Source: Thiogranum sp. (lineage in GTDB: Bacteria > Pseudomonadota > Gammaproteobacteria > DSM-19610). From it: a stretch of DNA of 43,619 nt. A model generated the notes under the pieces. The model worked only from the letters and a program-made list of their open reading frames with translations. It was not told where the DNA came from and did no database searches. The position numbers and the translations under genes are program-made. The DNA lies in assembly GCA_030148915.1 (NCBI GenBank), contig JASBSN010000030.1, positions 1-43,619 on the forward strand, written 5' to 3'. Below are positions 21,210-30,952 of the stretch, piece after piece; within the stretch, counting starts at the first letter, position 1, and every line of letters starts with the position of its first letter.

Positions 21210-22307
21210 ATGGGACATAAAACCCCGCTATATCACGCACATCAGGCCATGGGCGCCAAGCTGGTGGATTTCGCCGGCTGGGATATGCCGATCCACTACG
21301 GTTCGCAAATCGAGGAACATCACGCTGTGCGCAGTGAGGCCGGTATGTTCGATGTGTCGCACATGACGGTGGTCGATCTGATCGGTGGCCAGACACGCGC
21401 TTTTCTGCGCCACTTGCTGGCCAACGACGTCGACAAGCTGCAGCAGCGCGGCAAAGCGCTATACAGTTGTATGCTCAACGCCGACGGCGGTGTGATCGAC
21501 GACCTGATTGTGTATTTTCTTGACGAGACTTGGTTTCGCCTGGTGGTCAATTCCGCCACCCGCGATAAGGATCTGGCATGGATTGAGCAGCAGGCGCAAG
21601 CCTTCGCGGTGGAAGTTATTGAACAACCGGGCTTGGCGATGATCGCGGTGCAAGGCCCGGCTGCGCGCGACAAGGTGCTGCCGCTGCTGGAGGCGCGCGC
21701 GCGCGATGCCGCCGCGGCGCTGAAGCTGTTCCACGGTCTGGAAATCGAGGACTGGCTGGTGGCGCGTACCGGATACACCGGTGAAGACGGTTTTGAAATC
21801 ATACTGCCCGAGAGCGAGGCCGAGGCGTTCTGGCAGGCGCTGGCCGCCAGCGGCGTGCGTCCCTGCGGGTTGGGCGCACGCGATACCTTGCGCCTGGAAG
21901 CCGGTATGAATCTTTACGGCACCGACATGGACGAGACGGTCTCGCCCCTGGCCTGCGGGTTGGCCTGGACGGTGAGTTGGGAACCCGCCGAGCGGGATTT
22001 CATCGGTCGTGCGGCGCTCGAGCGCGAACGCGAGGCGGGTGTGGCCTGGCGCTTTGTCGGTCTGCTGCTGGAAGACAAGGGTGTGTTGCGCAACCACCAG
22101 CGCGTGCTGGTGGAGGGCGCCGGAGAAGGTGAGATTACCAGCGGCAGTTTTTCGCCGACGCTGGGGCGTTCGATTGCGCTGGCGCGCATTCCGGCGATAT
22201 CTGCCGTCGATCATTGTCACGTGGAGGTGCGCGGCAAGCTGTTGAAAGCGCGTCTGGTCAAGCCGCCGTTCGTGCGCCATGGCAAGGTACAGATAGAACT
22301 CGACTAA
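21210..22307 (+). CDS. gcvT: Glycine cleavage system T protein (aminomethyltransferase)
   Basis: A 365-residue tetrahydrofolate-dependent aminomethyltransferase that releases ammonia and forms 5,10-methylene-THF from the lipoyl-bound intermediate. The start at 21210 gives [21 protein letters not shown], aligned with E. coli GcvT (364), followed by [19 protein letters not shown] and VSHMTVVDL; upstream in-frame codons would lie inside the riboswitch. [11 protein letters not shown] and [16 protein letters not shown] are typical. It leads the operon gcvT-gcvH-gcvPA-tpx-gcvPB(-dgkA). Confidence 0.97.
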   Translation: MGHKTPLYHAHQAMGAKLVDFAGWDMPIHYGSQIEEHHAVRSEAGMFDVSHMTVVDLIGGQTRAFLRHLLANDVDKLQQRGKALYSCMLNADGGVIDDLIVYFLDETWFRLVVNSATRDKDLAWIEQQAQAFAVEVIEQPGLAMIAVQGPAARDKVLPLLEARARDAAAALKLFHGLEIEDWLVARTGYTGEDGFEIILPESEAEAFWQALAASGVRPCGLGARDTLRLEAGMNLYGTDMDETVSPLACGLAWTVSWEPAERDFIGRAALEREREAGVAWRFVGLLLEDKGVLRNHQRVLVEGAGEGEITSGSFSPTLGRSIALARIPAISAVDHCHVEVRGKLLKARLVKPPFVRHGKVQIELD

Positions 22308-22339
22308 ATTTCAGCGACAGGATTTTCTGAGGAACAGAC

Positions 22340-22729
22340 ATGAGCGAAACACCGGACGATCTGAAATACAGCAAGAGCCACGAGTGGCTGCGCGGCAACG
22401 CCGATGGCACGGTGACCCTGGGTATCACTGACCACGCCCAGGCGCAACTGGGCGATCTGGTGTTCGTCGAGGTGCCGGAGGCGGGCCGCGAACTGGAAGC
22501 GAAGGACGCGTGTGCGGTGGTGGAGTCGGTGAAAGCCGCTTCGGACGTGTACACGCCGATTGCCGGCACCGTAGTGGAAGGCAATGAGTCGCTCGGCGAT
22601 ACGCCCGAAGCGGTCAACAACGATGCCTACGGTGAGGGCTGGCTGCTGCGCCTCAAACCGGCCGATGCCTCGGCGCTCGACAGTCTGATGACGGCCAGCG
22701 AATATCAGGCGTTTGTGGAGTCTGAATAA
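22340..22729 (+). CDS. gcvH: Glycine cleavage system H protein
   Basis: A 129-residue lipoyl carrier shuttling the aminomethyl group between P, T and L proteins. The lipoylated lysine is K65 in [34 protein letters not shown] and [11 protein letters not shown] precede it, and [11 protein letters not shown]-type sequence ([14 protein letters not shown]) follows. Length equals E. coli GcvH. GAGGAACAG upstream supplies a ribosome site. Two bases separate its stop from gcvPA. Confidence 0.98.
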   Translation: MSETPDDLKYSKSHEWLRGNADGTVTLGITDHAQAQLGDLVFVEVPEAGRELEAKDACAVVESVKAASDVYTPIAGTVVEGNESLGDTPEAVNNDAYGEGWLLRLKPADASALDSLMTASEYQAFVESE

Positions 22730-22731
22730 GC

Positions 22732-24129
22732 ATGCCGTTTGTTCCCCACACGCCAGAGGACATCCGCGAAATGCTTGCGGTGATCGGTGTTGATGACATC
22801 GAAGACCTGTTCGATGAGATCCCCGCGGCACTGCGTTGTGCCGCTCTCAGCCAGGTGCCGGAGGGGCTCAGCGAACAGGCGGTGACGCGCTTGATGAGTC
22901 GGCGTGCCGCGGCCGACGGCGAGCCGCTGTGTTTTATCGGCGCCGGCGCCTATGAGCACCATATCCCGGCGGCGGTGTGGCAGATCGTTACGCGTGGCGA
23001 GTTCTACAGCGCCTATACCCCCTACCAGGCCGAGGCCAGTCAGGGCACGCTGCAGTTGATTTATGAATTCCAGAGCATGATGACGGCCTTGACCGCCATG
23101 GATGTGTCCAACGCCTCACTCTACGACGGCGCCTCGGCGCTCGCCGAAGGCGTGCTGATGGCGGTGCGCAGCAACCGCAAGTCAAAGTCGCAGCGTATTT
23201 TGCTGCCGCGTACGGTGCATCCGGCCTACCGTCATACCGCGCAGGCGATTGTCGCCAGCCAGAACATCGAGCTGGTCGATGTGCCCTACGACGAGGCCGG
23301 CGGCCACACCGCCGTGGAGACTCTCAGCGGGTTTGACGGCGAGGATATTGCGGCGGTGGTGATTCAGCAGCCGAATTTCTTCGGCGTGCTGGAAGAGGTG
23401 GACAAAATCACCGACTGGGCGCACGCCAACGGCGCGCTGGTGATCGCGGTGGTCAACCCGATCGCCATGGCGCTGCTGAAGCCGCCGGGCCGCTGGGGCG
23501 CCGATGGCGCCGATATCGTTGTCGGCGAAGGCCAGCCGCTGGGGGTGCCGCTGTCTTCCGGCGGCCCCTATTTCGGCTTCATGTGCGCCCGGCAACAGTT
23601 TGTGCGCCAGATGCCGGGACGCATTGTCGGGCGCACGGTGGATCGTGACGGGCGTACCGGGTACACACTGACGCTGCAGGCGCGCGAACAGCACATACGT
23701 CGCTCCAAGGCGACTTCCAACATCTGTACCAATCAAGGGTTGCTGGTCACCGCCGCGACCATTCACACGGCGTTGCTGGGCGGTGAAGGATTGCGGCGTG
23801 TGGCGCTGGCCTGTCACGCCAATACCCGTGCTTTGCAGGAAAAACTATCCAATCAATATATCCAGCCGCGTTTCAATCGGCCGTTCTTTCACGAAGTGGT
23901 CATGAGTAGTACGTTATCCTTGCCCGAACTGTTACGGCCGCTGTACACGCACAATTTACAGCCGGGTTATATGCTCGCGGATGATTATCCTGAACTGGCG
24001 GACTGTCTGCTGGTGTGTGCCACCGAAACCAAAACCGAGGAAGACCTGGACGTGTTCCGGGACCATATGGCTCGTGTTATCGACACACAGACCACCGCCG
24101 GTAGTTCCGTACGACCGAAAATGGCCTGA
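22732..24129 (+). CDS. gcvPA: Glycine dehydrogenase (decarboxylating) subunit 1
   Basis: A 465-residue alpha subunit of split-type P protein, which with GcvPB decarboxylates glycine. E. coli has one fused GcvP; the split form is common in other bacteria. Features include [34 protein letters not shown], the block [20 protein letters not shown], and [18 protein letters not shown]. The N-terminal half is the non-catalytic PLP-fold subunit. It is separated from its partner gcvPB by tpx. Confidence 0.96.
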   Translation: MPFVPHTPEDIREMLAVIGVDDIEDLFDEIPAALRCAALSQVPEGLSEQAVTRLMSRRAAADGEPLCFIGAGAYEHHIPAAVWQIVTRGEFYSAYTPYQAEASQGTLQLIYEFQSMMTALTAMDVSNASLYDGASALAEGVLMAVRSNRKSKSQRILLPRTVHPAYRHTAQAIVASQNIELVDVPYDEAGGHTAVETLSGFDGEDIAAVVIQQPNFFGVLEEVDKITDWAHANGALVIAVVNPIAMALLKPPGRWGADGADIVVGEGQPLGVPLSSGGPYFGFMCARQQFVRQMPGRIVGRTVDRDGRTGYTLTLQAREQHIRRSKATSNICTNQGLLVTAATIHTALLGGEGLRRVALACHANTRALQEKLSNQYIQPRFNRPFFHEVVMSSTLSLPELLRPLYTHNLQPGYMLADDYPELADCLLVCATETKTEEDLDVFRDHMARVIDTQTTAGSSVRPKMA

Positions 24130-24155
24130 TACGCAACAACCCAAGGAGACGGCTC

Positions 24156-24653
24156 ATGGCGACTGTTACACTGCAAGGCAATGAAATTAACACCAACGGC
24201 GATCTACCCGAGGTAGGCAGCCAGGCGCCGGATTTCCATCTGGTCGACGGCGAACTCAACGACCGCCGGTTGGCGGATTACGCCGGCAAAAAAAAGCTCC
24301 TCAATATTGTGCCGAGTCTGGACACCGGTGTCTGTGCGGCGTCGGCCAGGCACTTCAATGCCGACGCCAGCTCCCGTGATAACGTCGTCATGCTGATGGT
24401 TTCGGCGGATCTGCCTTTCGCCCAGGGGCGTTTTTGCAGTGCCGAGAAGCTCGACAAGGTGGTGGCGCTGTCGATGATGCGCTCGCGCAATTTCGCCAAG
24501 GACTACGGCGTGTTGATCACCGATGGTCCGCTGGCCGGCATTGCCGCGCGCGCCGTGGTGGTGCTGGACGAGAACGACAAGGTGCTCTACACGGAGCTGG
24601 TGCCGGAAATCGCCCAGGAGCCGAATTATGCGGCGGCGCTTGCGGCCCTGTGA
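24156..24653 (+). CDS. tpx: Thiol peroxidase, atypical 2-Cys peroxiredoxin
   Basis: A 165-residue peroxidase reducing lipid and alkyl hydroperoxides with thioredoxin. Peroxidatic Cys60 lies in [16 protein letters not shown] and resolving Cys94 in [26 protein letters not shown] follows. Length matches E. coli Tpx (168). AAGGAG lies 7-8 nt upstream of the ATG. It sits between gcvPA (26-base gap) and gcvPB (46-base gap) on the same strand, so it should be carried by the riboswitch-controlled transcript. No separate promoter was evident in the 26-base gap. Confidence 0.96.
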   Translation: MATVTLQGNEINTNGDLPEVGSQAPDFHLVDGELNDRRLADYAGKKKLLNIVPSLDTGVCAASARHFNADASSRDNVVMLMVSADLPFAQGRFCSAEKLDKVVALSMMRSRNFAKDYGVLITDGPLAGIAARAVVVLDENDKVLYTELVPEIAQEPNYAAALAAL

Positions 24654-24699
24654 CAATCGCCGCCCGGCCGGCAGGCACGGGCCAGAGGTTTAGATCCAG

Positions 24700-26151
24700 A
24701 TGCTGATATTCGAACACTCACGGCCGGGGCGGCGTGCGCCCTCTCTGGCGCCGGCGGGCGAAGCCGCCGCCGATGACATACCGGCGGCGTTTTTACGCGA
24801 CGGCGTGCCGGGCCTGCCCGAAGTCTCGGAGATGCAGGCAGTACGCCACTACACGCGCCTGTCGCAGAAAAACTTTTCCATCGACACACAGTTCTACCCC
24901 CTGGGCTCCTGCACCATGAAGTACAATCCGCGGGCGTGTAACTCGCTGGCCATGCTGCCGGGCTTTCTGGCGCGCCATCCGCTGGCGCCGGCGAGCGACG
25001 GCCAGGGCGTGTTGGCCTGTCTCTACGAGCTGCAGGAGATGCTCAAGGACATCACCGGCATGAAGGCGGTGTCGCTGACGCCGGCGGCGGGCGCGCAGGG
25101 TGAGTTCGCCGGGGTCGCCATGATCCGCGCTTACCACCGTCAGCGCGGCGACACGGCGCGCAGTGAAATTCTGGTGCCGGACGCCGCCCATGGCACCAAC
25201 CCGGCGACGGCGACCATGTGCGGCTACAAGGTGAAGGAAATACCGACCGACAAGCAGGGCGATGTCGATATCGAGGCGCTGCGCGCCGCGGTCGGGCCAC
25301 ATACCGCCGGCATTATGTTGACCAACCCCTCGACGCTGGGCGTCTTTGAGCGGCGGATCAAGGAGATCGCCGCTATCGTGCACGAAGCCGGCGGCCTGCT
25401 GTATTACGACGGTGCCAACCTCAACGCCATTCTCGGCAAGGTGCGCCCCGGCGATATGGGCTTCGATGTGATTCATATGAACCTGCACAAGACCTTTTCC
25501 ACGCCCCACGGCGGCGGCGGGCCGGGCGCCGGTCCGGTCGGTGTCAGCGGGCGTCTGGAGCCATTTCTGCCCGTGCCCCTGGTAGCCTATGACGGCGATG
25601 AATACCGCTGGGTGAGCTTACAGGAGCGCCCGCAGAGCATCGGTCGTCTGTCCGCGTTCATGGGCAATGTCGGGGTATTGCTGCGCGCCTACATCTATGC
25701 GCGCTTACTCGGGCGCGAGGGCATGAGCCGGGTGGCGGAGTTCGCCACGCTGAACGCCAATTACCTGATGAAGCGCCTGCAGGCGGCGGGCTTTGATCTG
25801 GCCTATCCCGAGCGGCGCGCCACCCACGAGTTTATAGTCACGCTCAAACGTCAGGCCAAACAGCAGGGCGTCACGGCGATGGATTTTGCCAAACGTCTGC
25901 TGGATTTCGGTTACCATGCACCAACGACGTATTTTCCGCTGCTGGTGCCCGAGTGTCTGCTGATCGAGCCGACCGAGACCGAGGCCCGCGAAGAGCTGGA
26001 CGGCTTTGTCGAGGCGATGCAGGAAATTCAAGAAGAGGCGCAAACCAATCCCGAACTGCTGCACGAGGCGCCGCATACCCAGCCGGTGCGCCGACTCGAC
26101 GAGGTACGCGCGGCGCGCGAACTGGATGTGCGCTGGAACGGCGCCGGCTGA
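24700..26151 (+). CDS. gcvPB: Glycine dehydrogenase (decarboxylating) subunit 2
   Basis: A 483-residue beta subunit of split-type P protein carrying the cofactor. The PLP lysine is K264 in [19 protein letters not shown]. Other blocks are [46 protein letters not shown], and [15 protein letters not shown] upstream of the ATG is a plausible ribosome site. The C-terminus is followed after 6 bases by dgkA, which may be co-transcribed. Confidence 0.97.
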   Translation: MLIFEHSRPGRRAPSLAPAGEAAADDIPAAFLRDGVPGLPEVSEMQAVRHYTRLSQKNFSIDTQFYPLGSCTMKYNPRACNSLAMLPGFLARHPLAPASDGQGVLACLYELQEMLKDITGMKAVSLTPAAGAQGEFAGVAMIRAYHRQRGDTARSEILVPDAAHGTNPATATMCGYKVKEIPTDKQGDVDIEALRAAVGPHTAGIMLTNPSTLGVFERRIKEIAAIVHEAGGLLYYDGANLNAILGKVRPGDMGFDVIHMNLHKTFSTPHGGGGPGAGPVGVSGRLEPFLPVPLVAYDGDEYRWVSLQERPQSIGRLSAFMGNVGVLLRAYIYARLLGREGMSRVAEFATLNANYLMKRLQAAGFDLAYPERRATHEFIVTLKRQAKQQGVTAMDFAKRLLDFGYHAPTTYFPLLVPECLLIEPTETEAREELDGFVEAMQEIQEEAQTNPELLHEAPHTQPVRRLDEVRAARELDVRWNGAG

Positions 26152-26157
26152 GCATCG

Positions 26158-26520
26158 ATGGGTAAGGCAGGCAATGTCGGCCTGCGCCGGGTGGTTCGCG
26201 CCGGAGTCTGTTCCTGTAACGGTTTTAAGGCGTGTTTCGTGCACGAAGCGGCGTTCCGTCAGGAACTGGCGCTGACGCTGCTGTTGTTGCCACTGGCACT
26301 GTGGCTCGGGGAGAGCGCCGTCGAGCGCGCCGTAATGGTCGGCGCATGGCTGATCGTGCCGGTGGTGGAATTGCTCAATTCGGGTATCGAGGCGGTCGTC
26401 GATCGCATCAGCGCGGAACATCACCCTCTGGCGGGACGCGCCAAAGATGTTGGTTCGGCTGCCGTATTTCTTGCCATCGCCAACGCCGCCGTGGTGTGGG
26501 CGATCGTGTTATTTACATAA
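26158..26520 (+). CDS. dgkA: Diacylglycerol kinase
   Basis: A 120-residue trimeric inner-membrane kinase that recycles diacylglycerol to phosphatidic acid. It shows an amphipathic N-terminus, the conserved HEAAFRQE, three hydrophobic segments (about residues 37-52, 57-72 and 99-118), and the active-site stretch VELLNSGIEAVVDRI...GRAKDVGSAAV. Length matches E. coli DgkA (122). Begins 6 bases after gcvPB. Confidence 0.95.
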   Translation: MGKAGNVGLRRVVRAGVCSCNGFKACFVHEAAFRQELALTLLLLPLALWLGESAVERAVMVGAWLIVPVVELLNSGIEAVVDRISAEHHPLAGRAKDVGSAAVFLAIANAAVVWAIVLFT

Positions 26521-26549
26521 ACTCAAGTATTCAACCGCCAGGAGGTAGC

Positions 26550-27491
26550 ATGTCGGCATTGGTCTGCGGATCGTTCGCGTACGACACCATTATGGTCTTT
26601 CAGGACCATTTCAAGAATCATATTCTGCCCGATAAAGTGCATATGCTGAATGTGTCCTTTCACGTGCCCGACTTGCGCCGTGAATTCGGCGGCTGCGCCG
26701 CCAATATCGCTTACAATCTCAATCTGCTCGGTGCCCAGGTGTTACCCATGGGCACCGTCGGGCGGGATTTCGGACCCTACGCCGAGTGGTTGGACCAGCA
26801 CGGGATTTCACGCCAGCATATCCGTCAACTCGACGACGCTTACACAGCGCAGGCGTTTATCACCACCGATCAGGACGATAACCAGATTACCGCGTTTCAT
26901 CCCGGGGCGATGAACTTCGCCCACCAGGTGCGTGTCGGCGATGCCGAAGGCGTGACCCTGGGGATCGTTTCGCCCGACGGTCGCCAGGGCATGATCGAGC
27001 ACGCCGAGCAGTTCGTCGAGGCCGGCATACCGTTTATTTTCGATCCGGGTCAGGCAATGCCGCTGTTCGACGGAGACGACTTCCGCCGCTTTATCGAACA
27101 GGCCACCTGGGTGTGTGTCAATGACTACGAATCACAGTTGCTGCAGGATCGCACCGGGTGGTCGCCGCACGATATCGCCGGCAAAGTCGAGGCCTTGATT
27201 GTCACCCGTGGCGCTAAGGGTTCATATATCTATCACAGCGAAAAGCGCATCGACATTCCCTGTGCGCCCGTCAGCAGTATTGTCGACCCGACCGGTTGCG
27301 GCGATGCGTTTCGGGGCGCTTTACTATACGGCCTGATGAACGGTCTGGACTGGGAAGTTACCGGGCGCATGGCGGCGCTGATGGGCGCGTTCAAAATTGA
27401 ACAGCACGGAACGCAGAACCATACCTTCACGCACGACGAGTTCCGCCAACGTTATCAGGCGTCATTCGGGACGGCGTTGGAGGCGCTTTGA
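26550..27491 (+). CDS. PfkB family kinase, adenosine kinase-like
   Basis: A 313-residue ribokinase-fold kinase. The N-terminus CGSFAYDTIMVF and FGGCAANIAYNLNLLG, the central FITTDQDDNQITAFHPGAM, and the C-terminal anion-hole motif DPTGCGDAFRGALLYG (catalytic Asp in GCGD) define the family. The overall pattern, especially KVHMLNVSFHVPDLRREFGG, resembles mycobacterial-type adenosine kinase (AdoK) more than ribokinase, so adenosine phosphorylation is the best guess. The start at 26550 follows a perfect AGGAGG; a frame continuing upstream overlaps dgkA and is rejected. Confidence 0.85.
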   Translation: MSALVCGSFAYDTIMVFQDHFKNHILPDKVHMLNVSFHVPDLRREFGGCAANIAYNLNLLGAQVLPMGTVGRDFGPYAEWLDQHGISRQHIRQLDDAYTAQAFITTDQDDNQITAFHPGAMNFAHQVRVGDAEGVTLGIVSPDGRQGMIEHAEQFVEAGIPFIFDPGQAMPLFDGDDFRRFIEQATWVCVNDYESQLLQDRTGWSPHDIAGKVEALIVTRGAKGSYIYHSEKRIDIPCAPVSSIVDPTGCGDAFRGALLYGLMNGLDWEVTGRMAALMGAFKIEQHGTQNHTFTHDEFRQRYQASFGTALEAL

Positions 27492-27508
27492 GCAAAGCGC
27501 CTCCTTTC
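27479..27508 (+). terminator. Intrinsic terminator overlapping the kinase stop codon
   Basis: GGAGGCGCTTT and AAAGCGCCTCC (11-bp perfect stem, GAGC loop) followed by TTTC. The stem contains the last codons and stop codon of the adenosine-kinase-like gene. On the minus strand there is no T-tract, so it serves the plus-strand transcript only. Confidence 0.7.
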
Positions 27509-27516
27509 GTGGCAGG

Positions 27517-28206
27517 CTATAACGGATACGCTGTTTTAATGTAGACATGGGTCATGCGTTCGCCATTCCAGACATAGCAGTAGTGCTGACCCTGGACCAC
27601 AGGTTTCAGCACGCAGGGCCGAAACACCGCCACACATTCACCGCGCGGATCACGGACGCTGCTGTAAACGATGCCGTTGGAGCCTGAGCTCCGCAGGTGT
27701 TTGGCCAATTGCCTTGCGGCGCCATAGCGATTCGGGTTGGCGTCGTAGATGTCCGGGAGCTTTTTCTGCATGCCGCGAATATCATCCAGGCGCGCATCAA
27801 TATCGGAGGCGTAGCTGCGCATATCGATTTCGATCGGCGGCTCGTCAGTGGCCGCCAGAAACCGCGCCCTGTGAAACAGGGTTTCTGCCACCGCCGTATC
27901 AATGGTTTTGGCCGCGTAGTAAACCCCGTAACTGCCGTCGGTAAAACGACTGCCTTCAGGGTTCAGGTGTGTAAAGGCGGCCATGATGGGGGTGGTTCCC
28001 GGTCCATAAACGCGGTCTTTCGCCGCTACCAGGTGAAGCAGGCCCAGCTCTTCACGGAGTCTGTCATTGGTCAGGCCCTCGATTGCCTGGACCAGCTCCA
28101 GATCCCCGGCATTGGCGACCCGATCGAACAGCCCAACGGGCGGAAAGCAACTCGGTACCAGCCGCCAGGAAGGTTTCCAGCGAATGCGCTTGCGCGCCGG
28201 TGTCAT
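27517..28206 (-). CDS. RES domain toxin
   Basis: A 229-residue RES-family toxin, likely an ADP-ribosyltransferase-like enzyme attacking NAD+ or a cellular target. The family residues are visible: R87 in GSRFTDGSYG, Y96-Y97 in GVYYAAKT, E108 in AVAETLFH, and a late Ser in NGIVYSSVRDP. It starts with ATG overlapping the antitoxin stop codon (ATGA), so the two are translationally coupled. A longer in-frame version starting at 28332 would run through the antitoxin gene and is rejected. NAD+ degradation is known for RES toxins such as MbcT; phosphoribosyl pyrophosphate synthetase modification is known for ParT. Confidence 0.9.
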   Translation of the reverse strand: MTPARKRIRWKPSWRLVPSCFPPVGLFDRVANAGDLELVQAIEGLTNDRLREELGLLHLVAAKDRVYGPGTTPIMAAFTHLNPEGSRFTDGSYGVYYAAKTIDTAVAETLFHRARFLAATDEPPIEIDMRSYASDIDARLDDIRGMQKKLPDIYDANPNRYGAARQLAKHLRSSGSNGIVYSSVRDPRGECVAVFRPCVLKPVVQGQHYCYVWNGERMTHVYIKTAYPL

Positions 28207-28613
28207 GACCAGCCGCGCTGGGCGTCGAGGTATTGGCGCACCACATAAAGATCGGACACGTTGCCTGAGAGCATGCGCTCCAGGGCCGAACGGCCGTTGA
28301 AGGGCGCTGCGCTGTTGGCCCGATGAATCCACCGGTCAGCGGATTCGGGTTGCGGCAGAAGTATCTGTAAGGCCTTGTAGATACCGAAAATATAGGACAA
28401 ACGTTCCAGCTTTTCTTTGCCGAGCCGCGCGCTTTCAGGGTCGCGTTTCCACTTGAAGTAGGTGCTGCGGGTGCGCTCATCGAAGCCGAGTAGTGTCATG
28501 GCCTGTTCGGTATTTAAGGCCCAGGCCGCAGCAATACTGAAAAAGGCGCGTAGGGCCGCGTCCGCTGTCCTGGCGGGATTTTCGCTCAGTTTCTGCTCGA
28601 TAGTCGTCGTCAT
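28203..28613 (-). CDS. Xre/MbcA/ParS-type antitoxin
   Basis: A 136-residue DNA-binding antitoxin (DUF2384) paired with the RES toxin. A helix-turn-helix-like N-terminal region spans about residues 20-75 (FFSIAAAWALNTEQAMTLLGFDERTRSTYFKWKR). The C-terminal toxin-binding segment includes WIHRANSAAPFNGRSALERMLSG, the hallmark of this family. GAGGACAACCC precedes the ATG. Antitoxin-first order with 4-base overlap is typical. It should repress its own promoter; candidate operators lie upstream. Confidence 0.9.
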   Translation of the reverse strand: MTTTIEQKLSENPARTADAALRAFFSIAAAWALNTEQAMTLLGFDERTRSTYFKWKRDPESARLGKEKLERLSYIFGIYKALQILLPQPESADRWIHRANSAAPFNGRSALERMLSGNVSDLYVVRQYLDAQRGWS

Positions 28614-28636
28614 GGGTTGTCCTCGCGGGTTATAGC

Positions 28637-28708
28637 CTGCACTTGTGCAGCTGTTGCCGGCAAGTACAATATAGCACTTAATATATAAAAAAGTATTAAA
28701 AAGTACTT
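28637..28708 (-). promoter_or_regulatory. Promoter/operator region of the RES-Xre module
   Basis: On the minus strand TATATT (28673-28668) is a candidate -10 box, with no good -35. Downstream of the predicted start lies the palindrome CTGCAC-TT-GTGCAG (28637-28650), and upstream lies AAGTACTT (28701-28708) plus related half-sites AAGTAT, AAGTGC and AAGTAC. These suit autoregulation by the antitoxin; assignments are inference. Confidence 0.4.
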
Positions 28709-28781
28709 ATCTGTTTGCTATAAAAAAGATTTTCTTTTACAGCAATGGGCGTAAACAGCGGGCTGAATGACTCCAGCGGCG

Positions 28782-30863
28782 TTAATCGGTGGTTGATGCC
28801 AGCCGGGCCGTGAACGTTTCGAGGCTGGTGATGGGTCGCTGGCAGCTCGTGCCGGTGCACAGGTAGGCAACGCCACCGCCATCTGCGGCGGGGCGGCGTT
28901 CGGCCAGCAGACCGGGCAGATCGGGGGTGTGATCGGGGATGGCGAAGACCATGCGTCGCGGGGCGTACTCCCGGCTGGCGGCGCTCTGCCACAGCCCGAG
29001 ATCCTGGTCGCCGCGCACGATAATGGTTTCCACCGGGTAGAGTGTTTCCTCCAGCGCCAGCAGCAGACCGGTGTGTCCGTATGGGCTTTGTTGCAGCGGC
29101 TGCCAGGCGGCTTGCAGGGTTTTCTCGGCGGCGTCGAGGTAACGCGTTTCGCCCAGCAGGTGACCGAGTCGGCCGAAGACCTTGGCGGCAATGGCATTGC
29201 CGGCGGGCAGCGCGTCGTCGCTCAACGGTTTGGGGCGCTGGATGAGGTTCTCGTGATCGTCGGCGGTGAAAAAGAATCCACCGTCGGGGTCGCTGAAATG
29301 CCCCAATGTGACTTCGGCGAGTTGCACGGCAAAGGCGAGGTCGTCGCTGTTCCAACGCACCTGCAGGAGTTCCAGAATGGCGTCGATTAAAAATACATAA
29401 TCGTCGAGGTAGGCGTTGAGATGGGTGCGCCCGTCTTTGCTGGTCGCCAGCAGGCGACCCTCGTTCCACATTGCGGTGCGGATAAACGCCAACGCCCGCT
29501 GCGCCGAGTGCAGATACGAGGGCTGCGCAAAAACCCGCGCAGCTTGCGCCATGCCCTTGATCATCAGCGCGTTCCAGGACACCAGTATCTTCTCGTCGCG
29601 CCCCGGGCGCGGGCGTTGTTCGCGGGCGCTGAAAAGCCGTTCGCGGGCGCCGCGCAACAGCGCTTCGATGTCTTGCGGCGAGCGCTCGAAGCGCTCCGCC
29701 AGCGAGTCGATCCCGACAAACACGTGCGGGTTCCAGTGTCCCTCGAAGTTGGCCGGGCGGTCGAAGCCGTAATGCGCGGCCGCCACGGCGTACTGATCAC
29801 TGTCGAGCAGTTGCTGCAACTCACTCTGTGTCCAGACGTAGAACTTCCCTTCCTCGCCTTCGCTGTCGGCGTCCAGGCTGGAATAATAGCCACCGTCCGG
29901 CGATTGCATTTCGCGCATTACCCAGCCCGCGGTTTCCTCGACGATGCGCTGATAGAGCGGATTGGCGCTGGCCAGGTACGCCTCGCTGTAAAGCGACAAC
30001 AGGGGCCCGTTGTCGTAGAGCATTTTCTCGAAGTGCGGGATCATCCAGCGCTCGTCCACCGAGTAGCGGCAGAAGCCGCCGCCGATCTGGTCATACATGC
30101 CGCCGAGCGCCATGCGCTCGAGGCTGAACAGGGCCATGTGCAGAGCGCGTCGGTCCGCTTCACCCTCGCCGCGCGTAGCGGCCCAGTGGCGCAAGAGACG
30201 TTCCAGGCTGGTCGGGTGAGGGAATTTGGGCGCGCCGCCGAAACCACCGTGGGTGGCGTCGAACTGTTGTTCCAACTGCTGGCGGGCGATGTCGAGCGGC
30301 ATTGGCGAGAGCGTAGTGTCGCCTTCGGCGCCGGCGCGGTTCATGCCACTCATGAACCCGATCAGCGAACGGTTCTGTTTTTCCAACTCATCGCGGTGCT
30401 CACGGAAAAAACTGTCGATGTTCCGGCACAGTTCGCTGAACGCCGGCAGGCCGTGGCGTGGCTGATCGGGGAAATAGGTGCCGCCAAAAAACGGAATCTG
30501 TTCCTCCGGGGTGAGAAACATGGTCAGGGGCCAACCGCCACTGCGTCGGGTCAGCAGCGAGTGCGCGGTCTGGTAGATTTTGTCCAGATCGGGACGTTCT
30601 TCGCGATCGACCTTGATGTTGACGAACAGCTCATTCATCACCGCGGCGGTGGCCGGGTCCTCGAAAGACTCGTGCGCCATGACGTGGCACCAGTGGCAGG
30701 CGGAATAACCGATCGAGAGCAGGATCGGTTTGTTGTCGCGGCGCGCTTTATCCAGCGCCTCGGGTCCCCACGGATACCAGTGCACCGGATTGGTGGCGTG
30801 TTGCAGGAGGTACGGGCTGGTCTCGCTGCTGAGGTGATTGGTATAGTGGCTGGCGTCGGTCAT
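28782..30863 (-). CDS. DUF255 thioredoxin-domain protein (YyaL/SPATA20 family)
   Basis: A 693-residue protein with an N-terminal thioredoxin-like DUF255 domain (about 1-165) and a C-terminal (alpha/alpha)6-barrel resembling N-acylglucosamine 2-epimerases. Signatures: [18 protein letters not shown], the redox motif C56-H-W-C59 in [36 protein letters not shown] and [10 protein letters not shown]-terminal blocks include [22 protein letters not shown] and [13 protein letters not shown]. The family is widespread and its reaction is not known. It is transcribed towards the toxin-antitoxin pair. Confidence 0.92.
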   Translation of the reverse strand: MTDASHYTNHLSSETSPYLLQHATNPVHWYPWGPEALDKARRDNKPILLSIGYSACHWCHVMAHESFEDPATAAVMNELFVNIKVDREERPDLDKIYQTAHSLLTRRSGGWPLTMFLTPEEQIPFFGGTYFPDQPRHGLPAFSELCRNIDSFFREHRDELEKQNRSLIGFMSGMNRAGAEGDTTLSPMPLDIARQQLEQQFDATHGGFGGAPKFPHPTSLERLLRHWAATRGEGEADRRALHMALFSLERMALGGMYDQIGGGFCRYSVDERWMIPHFEKMLYDNGPLLSLYSEAYLASANPLYQRIVEETAGWVMREMQSPDGGYYSSLDADSEGEEGKFYVWTQSELQQLLDSDQYAVAAAHYGFDRPANFEGHWNPHVFVGIDSLAERFERSPQDIEALLRGARERLFSAREQRPRPGRDEKILVSWNALMIKGMAQAARVFAQPSYLHSAQRALAFIRTAMWNEGRLLATSKDGRTHLNAYLDDYVFLIDAILELLQVRWNSDDLAFAVQLAEVTLGHFSDPDGGFFFTADDHENLIQRPKPLSDDALPAGNAIAAKVFGRLGHLLGETRYLDAAEKTLQAAWQPLQQSPYGHTGLLLALEETLYPVETIIVRGDQDLGLWQSAASREYAPRRMVFAIPDHTPDLPGLLAERRPAADGGGVAYLCTGTSCQRPITSLETFTARLASTTD

Positions 30864-30952
30864 GCGTCTGCGGTCGCTCGGGGATGGCCTTCACTATAAC
30901 GGAACCGATGCCCGCTGTCGTTTCGCTTATCCAGAAAAATACGAGGGGATTC

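Noticed and set aside
26232-26549. An N-terminal extension of the adenosine-kinase-like protein
   Set aside because: It overlaps dgkA out of frame, is low in homology, and a perfect AGGAGG precedes ATG 26550.
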